Source: Rhodococcus sp. (in: high G+C Gram-positive bacteria) (GTDB lineage: Bacteria; Actinomycetota; Actinomycetes; Mycobacteriales; Mycobacteriaceae). From it: DNA of 5,034 nucleotides. Position numbers and translations under genes: made by a program. The stretch spans positions 1 to 5,034 of the forward strand of contig JAAYXN010000261.1 in assembly GCA_012515885.1 (NCBI GenBank), given 5' to 3'. Position 1 is the first letter of the stretch. Each line of letters begins with the position of its first letter. Below, one piece after another: positions 1-5,034 of this stretch. The notes under the pieces were generated by a model that worked only from the letters and a program-made list of their open reading frames with translations, searched no databases and was not told the origin of the DNA.

Positions 1-112
1 GTTCAACCGTCTCGAACACCGGGTTGATACGGAACACAGCCGGGGTGAACTCAACATTGTGTGCGGTAAAGAGTGCCGCGAACTGGGGGCCGCTGATCCG
101 CCAGTTCCTCAT
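1..112 (-). CDS. N-terminal fragment of a possible EspG-like ESX secretion-associated protein (runs off window)
   Basis: An open frame begins with ATG at 112-110, five bases after the TAG stop (120-118) of the upstream leftward gene, and stays open to the window edge: 37 codons, beginning MRNWRISGPQFAALF. A GGGG stretch about 10 bases before the ATG, inside the end of the upstream gene, could be the ribosome binding site, so the two genes are probably translationally coupled. The short stretch, a Trp followed by a hydrophobic 'xSGPQFAAL' segment and then a Pro- and Phe-containing strand, resembles the beginnings of EspG-type chaperones that bind PE/PPE substrates in the cytosol. Such genes often follow a PPE-like gene, as here. 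With only 37 residues the family call is weak; that it is a real coding start is more secure, from spacing, GC-rich third positions and continuous frame. It could equally be another ESX-locus hypothetical protein. Confidence 0.55.
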   Translation of the reverse strand, partial: MRNWRISGPQFAALFTAHNVEFTPAVFRINPVFETVE

Positions 113-117
113 TGCCG

Positions 118-1264
118 CTATGCCCCAATCACTGGCGGTGCGAGCGGCGGAACCTTACCGATCAGCTCATTTCCGTTTTCCAAAGTCACGAGATAGTCGG
201 GCGATTTGTGCTCTTTGTCTTCCGAACCCTGTCCGCGTCCACCGGCACCGCCACCCATCATGCCGCCGCCCATCATGCCGCCACGCGCGGCGCCTGCACC
301 CGCGCCACCGGCGGCGCCGACACCACCGGCACCTGTGCCCATACCGCCGCCGACACCCGCACCGGGACCTGGTCCAAGACCACCACCGGCGCCGCCACCG
401 CCGATACCGCCTGCGCCACCACCAATTCCGCCGCCAGCGCCACCTCCGAGACCGCCCGCACCCATTGCGGGGCTCGCGGACATCGCTGAGGTTCCTGCCG
501 GGTCTCCCAATGACGGTGACCCTGTGGGGCTGCCGGTACTCGGTCCGGGTGTTCCGGGTTCCCCGGTGCGCGGTGTTTCCGGCTGTGATCCTGGATTACC
601 TGGGTCGACGCCTTCTGGGGTGCCGGGGGCGTTATCGCCGGGTGTACCTGTTCCTGGGTTGTTGGGTGTGCCGCCACCGCCGCCGCCCCATGAACGGTTT
701 CCGGGTCCGGTGCCTGGCGCATCATCCATTTGGGTTTTCAGTTCCGGGAACTGGGGCACAGGGGTTTCTGACACATCGAGTTGCACACCATAGATTTGCA
801 GTGCGGTCATCGCTTGATCGTGGCGACGGTGATACTCACTTTCAGCGTCGGTACTCCACGGTGTGAGGGTGTTCCACACCCCACCTTTAGAAATGTATTC
901 CGGGATACCGGTGCCGGTGTGCCGAACAGCGTTGACTGCGGCGACGATGTCGGCGGTGACGGAGGCGACGCTCTTGAAGTCTTCTTCAGCATGGTCGGAG
1001 GTACGCAGGAACTGAGTCATGGCCTCGGACGCAGCCTGGGCGGCGGGGCCTTTCCACGCGTTGGCGAGACGGCCAGCGAAAGCAGTTTCGAACTCGTCGA
1101 AGCGGGCGGCGATAGCAGAGCCGAGACTCCTCCAGCCTTCCCCGAGCCCCGCTGTCTGACCTGTTTCCATACGCTCGGACAGTGCGACGAGGTCTTCGAA
1201 GCTCCAGTTCGCGCCAGAAACGGGCTTCGCACGACTGGATGTATTTCGGCTCGTTGCCGGTCAT
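118..1264 (-). CDS. WXG/PPE-like putative ESX-secreted protein with Pro/Gly-rich tail; apparent frameshift near 1231
   Basis: The main frame, 350 codons from ATG 1170 to TAG 118, has a helical region (about residues 1-145), a Pro/Gly/Thr linker (150-230), an almost pure Gly/Ala/Met tract (235-312) and a non-repetitive end, HKSPDYLVTL...PPVIGA. A WxG motif (WKG, residues 39-41) sits between two predicted helices, as in WXG100 and PPE proteins exported by type VII secretion; an exact YxxxD/E signal was not found. Residue 1170 is unlikely to be the start: the same frame reads back through KPVSGANWSFEDLVALSER with no stop until 1263-1261, but offers no ATG, GTG or TTG. A good start, ATG 1264 behind AGAGGGGG, lies in the neighbouring frame (MTGNEPKYIQS). 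Dropping one base near 1231 joins the two into about 381 residues, with the WxG near residue 70. This is either a mutation, a sequencing error or recoding. The protein is probably an extracellular or cell-envelope ESX substrate (inference). Confidence 0.8.
254..283 (-). repeat. Two tandem 15-bp units in the glycine-rich tract
   Basis: Two adjacent 15-base units (254-268 and 269-283, differing only at the last base on the + strand) encode the repeated Gly-Gly-Met-Met-Gly segment of the leftward protein. They sit in a wider GC-rich tract (about 240-460) of GGC/GGT codons, prone to slippage, so glycine-tract length may vary between strains. Confidence 0.7.
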
Positions 1265-1272
1265 GGCAGACG

Positions 1273-1280
1273 CCCCCTCT
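1273..1280 (-). promoter_or_regulatory. Ribosome binding site deciding the ATG at 1264
   Basis: Read leftward, AGAGGGGG ends 8 bases before ATG 1264-1262. It is the best purine-rich site upstream of this gene and the main reason for placing the start at 1264 although the frame then breaks. The ATG at 1170 has only a weak CCGAGCG in front of it. Confidence 0.65.
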
Positions 1281-1284
1281 ACGT

Positions 1285-1306
1285 TGCTGTGTGTGACACC
1301 GCAGCA
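1285..1306. promoter_or_regulatory. Operator-like imperfect inverted repeat in the leader of the leftward gene
   Basis: TGCTG (1285-1289) and GTGT (1291-1294) on the left are mirrored by ACAC (1296-1299) and CAGCA (1302-1306) on the right, around a single central G. Nine complementary bases per side are interrupted by one base on one side and two on the other. It lies just upstream of the ribosome binding site at 1273-1280. It could bind a dimeric regulator or fold in the 5' leader; no regulator gene is visible in the window. Confidence 0.35.
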
Positions 1307-1355
1307 CATGACAATGGAATGTCCCCCGCTGCATGGTTGATGTGCGCGTTCACCC

Positions 1356-1361
1356 TATAAC
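1356..1361 (+). promoter_or_regulatory. Candidate -10 box for the rightward operon
   Basis: TATAAC matches the -10 consensus at five of six positions and would start rightward transcription near 1368, about 125 bases before the ATG at 1493. No convincing -35 lies at 16-18 bases; TTGATG at 1337-1342 is only 13 bases away. No better rightward promoter was seen in 1265-1492. Confidence 0.25.
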
Positions 1362-1410
1362 AGACAGTGCCGCAGCTAAGAGTCCAGGCCAGGGCCTTCA
1401 GTGTTCGGGG

Positions 1411-1439
1411 CTGATAGAGTTCGCTGCTGAAGCGGTCAA
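1411..1439 (-). promoter_or_regulatory. Candidate sigma-70-type promoter for the leftward operon
   Basis: Read leftward, TTGACC (1439-1434, five of six matches to the -35 consensus) is followed by exactly 17 bases and TATCAG (1416-1411, four of six to the -10 consensus). Transcription would begin near 1404, giving a leader of about 140 bases before ATG 1264 that contains the inverted repeat at 1285-1306 and a small AGGCC/GGCCT dyad at 1386-1397. A second leftward -10 candidate, TATAGG at 1359-1354, lacks a good -35. Confidence 0.4.
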
Positions 1440-1492
1440 TGTGGCGGTATGCGCTGGTAGCGGTACTGCATGAGGAAACAGGGGTGGAAATC

Positions 1493-1849
1493 ATGACCGA
1501 ACCAACCGAAATCAATGTCGAAGAGTTTCGGGCACTGATCAAAGACGTTGACGACATGATCCGAGATGTCCAAGAGTTTCTATATCGCGCTGATCGCGAG
1601 CTCTACGCTGAGACCCTGAACATTGGTGAAGACAGTTTCAACGCAGCCAAGTTGATCGTGCAGAAGCTACAACACAAGGCTCGCGGCGGAGGTCAGATCG
1701 CCTACGAAAGCTCCGCCGTTGGATGGTGCGAAGTTCGAGCAAAGTGGCTCACCGATTTCCGGGACAAGCTGCAATCGGAACATGATAACTACCTTGGCAC
1801 TGACAGCACGAATGCAGATGGCTACAACTCGATGGGGAACAACCTGTGA
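1493..1849 (+). CDS. Small helical protein of unknown function, possible WXG100/PE-like partner
   Basis: A 118-residue protein starts at ATG 1493 (MTEPTEINVEEFRALI). GGGGTGG at 1481-1487 lies 5 bases before the ATG. A GTG at 1484, with AGGA at 1473-1476 seven bases before it, is an equal alternative that adds three residues. Residues 8-62 and 74-100 look mostly alpha-helical and charged, separated by a short RGGGQ turn (about 64-68), then a Gly/Asn/Asp-rich flexible end. There is no signal peptide or membrane segment and only one Cys (in GWCEVRAKW). A helix-turn-helix hairpin of about 100 residues fits the general shape of WXG100 or PE proteins, but no WxG is found at the turn, so the family is not recognised. 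It overlaps the lipoprotein gene by 4 bases, which points to shared expression and perhaps shared function. Confidence 0.85.
   Translation: MTEPTEINVEEFRALIKDVDDMIRDVQEFLYRADRELYAETLNIGEDSFNAAKLIVQKLQHKARGGGQIAYESSAVGWCEVRAKWLTDFRDKLQSEHDNYLGTDSTNADGYNSMGNNL
1834..1838 (+). promoter_or_regulatory. Ribosome binding site for the GTG start at 1846
   Basis: GGGGA lies 7 bases before GTG 1846, inside the end of the upstream gene. The GTG shares GTGA with that gene's TGA stop, so the lipoprotein is probably translated by re-initiation. The site supports GTG 1846, which also places the signal peptide at the right distance from the lipobox. Confidence 0.6.
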
Positions 1850-2400
1850 CACGCACCCGTTTTACTGCCGCCGCTATGGCCGCCGTCGCGGCCTCGGTTA
1901 TCGCTGGCTGTGGTGACGGAACCTCGGCGCCGGCGGCAACGACCACACCGTCCGAGCCAATCGCGATTTCGTACCACCCCTGCCACGATCTACCGCGGGA
2001 CGTGATCGACGAACTGGGGTTCTCCCCACGAAACTGGACACCGAACGAACGCACAGCACCATTCGTTTCCAACGAATGCAGCACGGTACATATAGGCCCT
2101 GACTACGGGGCTGGCTTCGCCGCAAGTGGTGAGACGTTCCAGAAAGTCCTCGACAACAAGAATCTTGAAGAGTTCAAGCGCACCACCATCGATGGTCGCG
2201 ATGTCTACTTCGCTAATCACCAGGGGATTTCGTGCTACGGAACCGTCGACATTGAACCGGGTGTATTTCAGTTCACCGTCATGATGTCTCGACTAGCGGA
2301 CAAAGACGACCCGAACGAAATTACGTCGATTGAGCAGGCGTGCGCCGAGGCTGAGCGCATCCTCACTGCGGTTCTGCCATATGTCCCAGACCAGTTGTGA
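1846..2400 (+). CDS. DUF3558-type secreted lipoprotein
   Basis: A 184-residue protein has a GTG start overlapping the previous stop. Residues 1-21 form a lipoprotein signal peptide: TRTR positive end, an Ala/Val-rich core, and lipobox I-A-G-C with the lipidated Cys at 22. A Thr/Ser/Pro/Ala linker (about 24-38) leads to a globular domain of some 145 residues. Its beginning, PCHDLPRDVIDELGFSP (45-61), is the kind of segment seen near the start of DUF3558-family domains common in mycolic-acid actinobacteria. Four mature-domain Cys (46, 78, 130, 166) could form two disulfides, sensible for a protein outside the membrane. It is expected to be anchored on the outer face of the cytoplasmic membrane or in the wall; the family has no settled biochemical role. 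The gene is second in a two-gene operon and is followed by the terminator at 2440-2504. Lipoprotein call strong; DUF3558 call from pattern memory. Confidence 0.85.
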   Translation: MTRTRFTAAAMAAVAASVIAGCGDGTSAPAATTTPSEPIAISYHPCHDLPRDVIDELGFSPRNWTPNERTAPFVSNECSTVHIGPDYGAGFAASGETFQKVLDNKNLEEFKRTTIDGRDVYFANHQGISCYGTVDIEPGVFQFTVMMSRLADKDDPNEITSIEQACAEAERILTAVLPYVPDQL

Positions 2401-2407
2401 CGCTAAT

Positions 2408-2429
2408 AAGCAAGTAGCAGTTTGCTTTT
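2408..2429 (+). terminator. Weak hairpin just after the lipoprotein gene
   Basis: AAGCAA (2408-2413) pairs with TTGCTT (2422-2427) over an 8-base loop and is followed by TT. The stem is short and AT-rich, so it is at most an auxiliary terminator or a 3'-end stabilising hairpin ahead of the large one at 2440-2504. Confidence 0.3.
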
Positions 2430-2439
2430 CACGAAGAAT

Positions 2440-2504
2440 AAGGCCGCTCACCGTCTCACCGGATACTCGCTGTGCAAGCCCGGTAAGACCACGAGCGGCC
2501 TTTT
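2440..2504. terminator. Strong bidirectional terminator between convergent genes
   Basis: A perfect 10-bp outer stem, AAGGCCGCTC (2440-2449) with GAGCGGCCTT (2493-2502), is continued inward by GTCT (2453-2456) with AGAC (2486-2489) and ACCGG (2458-2462) with CCGGT (2480-2484). A 3-by-3 internal loop and one C/A mismatch interrupt it; the apical loop is 17 bases. Rightward the stem runs into TTTT (2501-2504). Leftward it ends in CCTTATTCTT. It lies 40 bases after the lipoprotein stop and 14 bases from the NRPS stop, serving both as an intrinsic terminator. Confidence 0.85.
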
Positions 2505-2515
2505 GCCGAGAGGGC

Positions 2516-5034
2516 CTAGTCAGTACTCACTGACAGCGCGGCCTCATACACGCGGCTCAGGGTGAGCTGGTGGGCAAAACCGTCCAGCGCCGCAACAAGC
2601 TTCGCTTCACCGCCCGGCGTCACCACCTGACGCGAAACCTTCGCAAGCATGTCCACAGCCGCCAGCGAATCACCACCAAGAACAAAGAAATCTGAATCAT
2701 CCTCCAGCGCAGACGGATTCACAGAAAGAACCTCACCCCAGATCTGCGCAATAGCCGTCCACTGCGGCGAACGCTCCACAGCATCCGCATTCACCGATGC
2801 TTCTGCCGGTGCCGATGCGTCAGTGGCAGCCACACCCGCGTCAGCCGCAGCAGGTAGAGGTAGCGCAGCGAGATCCAGTTTCCCGTTGAGCGTCACAGGA
2901 AGCTCCGGCACACCAATCAGTGCAGCCGGGATCATGTACGTCGGCACAAAATCCGCAAGATGCGCACGCAAGCCAGCAATATCAAGCTGCTGCGTTCCGT
3001 CCGCCTGAGGTGCGACGTCCTCAGGAATCACGTACCCCACCAGCATGGGACTGCCATCATCTGCACGTTTGCGGACGACGACGGCGCACGCTTTCACATC
3101 GCGGTGCGCCTCCAACGCCGCCTGCACTTCCCCCGGCTCGATACGGTTGCCCCGAATCTTGACCTGGTCGTCGATACGGCCCACAAACTCAAGCGTCTCA
3201 CCGGGAATAAGCCGCGCTAAATCACCTGTGCGATAGGTGAATTCGCTGTCAACCGTGACGAACTTCTGCGCGGTCAGATCGGAACGGCCAAGATAGCCGA
3301 GGGCCACCTGCGGGCCACCGAAGTACAGCTCACCCACCTCGCCGTCAGGAACGGAGTGTCCCTGTTCATCGAGCAGGAACACCGGCGTGCGTGCCGGTGC
3401 GCGGCCGATGGGTACTGATTCACGGTCCAGACCTATCGAAGTCACCGGCTCCTGATCTGGGTGGCCACTAGCAATCACATGGTTCGAACACACGATGCTC
3501 AGCTCGGTCGGGCCATAACTGTTGACGATCCGTGTATCCGGTCCGAAGAACTCACAGGCAGTGCGTGCGAGCGACGAATACAGTTTCTCGCCGCCAATGA
3601 TGATGGTGCGCAGTGACGGAACATCGATACCCAGCCGAGTAATCGACCCCACCAAGCTCGGGGTGAGCAGAAACGTATTGGCACCCGATTCGGTCAGCAT
3701 GTGCCGCAACGACACCGGCGATACGTCGTCGGGAAGCAGGGTGATCGCACCGCCAGTCAGCAGGGCACTGAAGAACGCCGCGCACGCCATATCGGCTGCG
3801 GGCGTGTGGTAGTGACCAAACCGGGTCTCGGGACCAAGCTGGTACCACTCTCGTCCTGCCTCAACGAAACTGACGACACCACGATGCGGAACGAGGACAC
3901 CTTTCGGGCGTCCGGTCGACCCGGAGGTGTAGGTGACGTACACGGCATCGTCAGGCGATACATCCGGGAAAACCGGTGCGCTCTCGCTCTCTGCCTGCAC
4001 GCTCTCGTCCAGGATGACGACGTCGCGCACTACCTCGCCAACGAGGTCGACGTGTGGCTTTTCGACGAGGGCGAGCACAGCTCCGGAGTCAGCTAGCGCC
4101 ACCTGGATGCGTGATGCCGGGTGGTGGCTGTCGAGAGGCAAGAAGGTGCTGCCAGCTTTCATTACGCCCAGCTGCGCGGCCATACCGGCGATCGTGCGAT
4201 CGGCGAGAACAGCGACCACGGCGCCCGGTGTGACGCCGCGCTGAATCAGCTGCGCGGCGATGTTGGTGGAGCGACGGTCCAGTTCGCGGTAGCTGACCGT
4301 GGTGTCCGGTGAGATGACCGCGGCCGCATCAGGATTGGCGCGAACCTGCTGTGCAAAAAGTGACAGCGCCGTCTCGCGGGACGGCGCTCCGTTGTCGACA
4401 GGCAGTGCAGGAACGACCCGCGTGGGCGCGACTGCCGTCTCTGCTGTCGCGGTGAGCACCCTTTCGATGTGGTCGAGTAGCTGTTCAAGCCCTGCCGCGA
4501 CGCCGCGTCCGCCCCTCGCTGAGACGGTGATTTCGGTGTGGTTGCCGTGCTCGACGAGGGCAAAGCTGACCGGGACCAAGCCGGTTGCTGCGGGCACGGC
4601 GCGCACCGATGTGGCGGTAAACGTGGAGGTGGCGTACTTGTCGAGATCGACTTTGCCGGCGTGCGAGACGATCGCTGATGCCGCGTTACTGCCGGTCAAT
4701 CCGCCGAGGGTGTGCGCTGAACGCAGCATCCCGCGCGTGATCCACCCCGGAATCGCCGACAGGCCGCTGCCTTCGATTTCGCTGAGTTCTTGCCGCAGCG
4801 TCATTCCTTTGAGCAGCTGGGCGTTGATCTCTTCCCAATTCTGTCCCGGCGTGACATCGAGGAACAACGGCAGCGCCAGGTTCGCCGTTGACCGCAACTC
4901 CGGATCGTGTCGGCGCAGGTCTACCGGGACCATGATGCGCGGCGAACCGGAACACATGTGTGCAACTGCCGCTGACACTTTGGCGACGGTCGCGGGGGTT
5001 CGCACAGGGACGCTGCGGTGACGCAAGAGAAATA
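2516..5034 (-). CDS. Nonribosomal peptide synthetase, C-terminal part: acyltransferase/C-like end, adenylation, carrier domain (5' end outside window)
   Basis: The frame is open from the window edge to TAG 2518-2516, about 839 codons. Residues here are numbered from TTG 5026, which is an internal codon, since coding continues upstream. Residues 1-195 resemble the C-terminal half of a condensation or PapA-like acyltransferase fold (VPVDLRRHDP at 33-42). Residues 205-725 are a full adenylation domain: YREL (A1, 246-249), YTSGSTGRPKG (A3, 366-376), NSYGPTE (A5, 502-508), YRTGD (A7, 598-602), GRIDDQVKIRGNRIEPGEV (A8, 616-634) and NGK with catalytic Lys 716 (A10). Asp 412, at the position that normally binds the substrate amino group, indicates an amino acid substrate. 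An Ala-rich linker (725-750) leads to a carrier domain with LGGDSL; Ser 787 would carry phosphopantetheine. The protein ends 49 residues later with no thioesterase, reductase or further condensation domain, so release must happen elsewhere. Cytosolic; product unknown. Confidence 0.96.
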   Translation of the reverse strand, partial: FLLRHRSVPVRTPATVAKVSAAVAHMCSGSPRIMVPVDLRRHDPELRSTANLALPLFLDVTPGQNWEEINAQLLKGMTLRQELSEIEGSGLSAIPGWITRGMLRSAHTLGGLTGSNAASAIVSHAGKVDLDKYATSTFTATSVRAVPAATGLVPVSFALVEHGNHTEITVSARGGRGVAAGLEQLLDHIERVLTATAETAVAPTRVVPALPVDNGAPSRETALSLFAQQVRANPDAAAVISPDTTVSYRELDRRSTNIAAQLIQRGVTPGAVVAVLADRTIAGMAAQLGVMKAGSTFLPLDSHHPASRIQVALADSGAVLALVEKPHVDLVGEVVRDVVILDESVQAESESAPVFPDVSPDDAVYVTYTSGSTGRPKGVLVPHRGVVSFVEAGREWYQLGPETRFGHYHTPAADMACAAFFSALLTGGAITLLPDDVSPVSLRHMLTESGANTFLLTPSLVGSITRLGIDVPSLRTIIIGGEKLYSSLARTACEFFGPDTRIVNSYGPTELSIVCSNHVIASGHPDQEPVTSIGLDRESVPIGRAPARTPVFLLDEQGHSVPDGEVGELYFGGPQVALGYLGRSDLTAQKFVTVDSEFTYRTGDLARLIPGETLEFVGRIDDQVKIRGNRIEPGEVQAALEAHRDVKACAVVVRKRADDGSPMLVGYVIPEDVAPQADGTQQLDIAGLRAHLADFVPTYMIPAALIGVPELPVTLNGKLDLAALPLPAAADAGVAATDASAPAEASVNADAVERSPQWTAIAQIWGEVLSVNPSALEDDSDFFVLGGDSLAAVDMLAKVSRQVVTPGGEAKLVAALDGFAHQLTLSRVYEAALSVSTD

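Larger units (their letters stand above)
1265..1492. other. Divergent intergenic region
   Basis: This is the 228-base gap between the outward-facing starts at 1264 and 1493. It contains the leader dyad at 1285-1306, candidate promoters for both directions and the AGGCC/GGCCT dyad at 1386-1397. No convincing small gene or RNA gene was seen. The rightward frame stays open upstream to an ATG at 1439, but that ATG overlaps the candidate leftward -35 and has no ribosome binding site. Confidence 0.6.

Noticed and set aside
240..460. CRISPR-like or satellite repeat in the GCC-rich tract
   Set aside because: Repeats are irregular 3- and 15-base units in phase with Gly codons, without spacers; ordinary coding low complexity.
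24..866. Long rightward open frames of 280 and 195 codons opposite the glycine-rich gene (24-866 and 206-793)
   Set aside because: They are Arg/His- or Pro-rich low-complexity translations of the GC-rich complement of a glycine tract, without ribosome binding sites; the leftward frame has the domain structure and sensible ends.
1225..1240. Programmed frameshifting at the frame break
   Set aside because: No classical slippery heptamer, stop-codon stall site or downstream hairpin was obvious at 1225-1240, so recoding is kept only as a minor alternative to mutation or sequencing error.
986..1264. The start-frame reading from ATG 1264 as a separate 92-residue gene
   Set aside because: After about residue 11 it turns Arg-rich with poor third-position GC, while the adjacent frame becomes protein-like; better explained as a frameshifted 5' end of the larger gene.
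1439..1492. N-terminal extension of the small rightward gene to ATG 1439
   Set aside because: No ribosome binding site, it overlaps the candidate leftward -35 box, and the extra residues look unlike the charged helical body; 1493 or 1484 is better supported.
4299..5021. 240-codon rightward open frame opposite the NRPS gene
   Set aside because: Ser/Thr/Arg-rich antisense shadow with no start signal or recognisable motif; the NRPS frame carries all adenylation and carrier motifs.
5024..5026. TTG at 5026 as the start of the NRPS gene
   Set aside because: The frame is open to the window edge and the sequence here is already in the middle of an acyltransferase/condensation-like fold; the true start lies beyond 5034.

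Overview
The window looks like chromosomal DNA of a mycolic-acid actinobacterium (order Mycobacteriales/Corynebacteriales; genus not resolvable here). Coding DNA is GC-rich, with about 63% GC in a hand-counted line of the NRPS gene and about 50% in two lines of the small gene at 1493. The gene content agrees: a DUF3558-type lipoprotein, a PPE/WXG-like protein with a very long Pro/Gly tail, and a possible EspG-type chaperone start. These are typical of lineages carrying type VII (ESX) secretion systems.

Layout. Positions 1-1264 are a leftward pair. The downstream member (1-112) is cut by the window edge and has an EspG-like beginning. The upstream member (118-1264) is a helical WXG/PPE-like putative ESX substrate. 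Its reading frame is broken: the well-placed start and ribosome binding site at 1264-1280 are in a different frame from the body, with a one-base shift close to position 1231. Positions 1265-1492 are a divergent intergenic region with a TTGACC-N17-TATCAG leftward promoter candidate, a TATAAC rightward -10 candidate and an operator-like inverted repeat. Positions 1493-2400 are a rightward two-gene operon: a 118-residue helical protein of unknown function, then, overlapping by 4 bases, a secreted lipoprotein. Positions 2401-2515 hold a strong interrupted hairpin that can end transcription from both sides. Positions 2516-5034 are the 3' part of a leftward nonribosomal peptide synthetase gene: the end of a condensation/acyltransferase-like domain, a complete adenylation domain and a peptidyl carrier domain, with no release domain.

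How the genes may work together. The two divergent units look like one surface or secretion module: a type VII substrate with its chaperone on one side, and a small helical partner plus cell-wall lipoprotein on the other. This is inference from fold-like features and gene order. The NRPS gene is a separate convergent unit behind the bidirectional terminator and nothing visible ties it functionally to the ESX-like genes. No tRNA, rRNA, CRISPR array, insertion sequence or integrase was seen.
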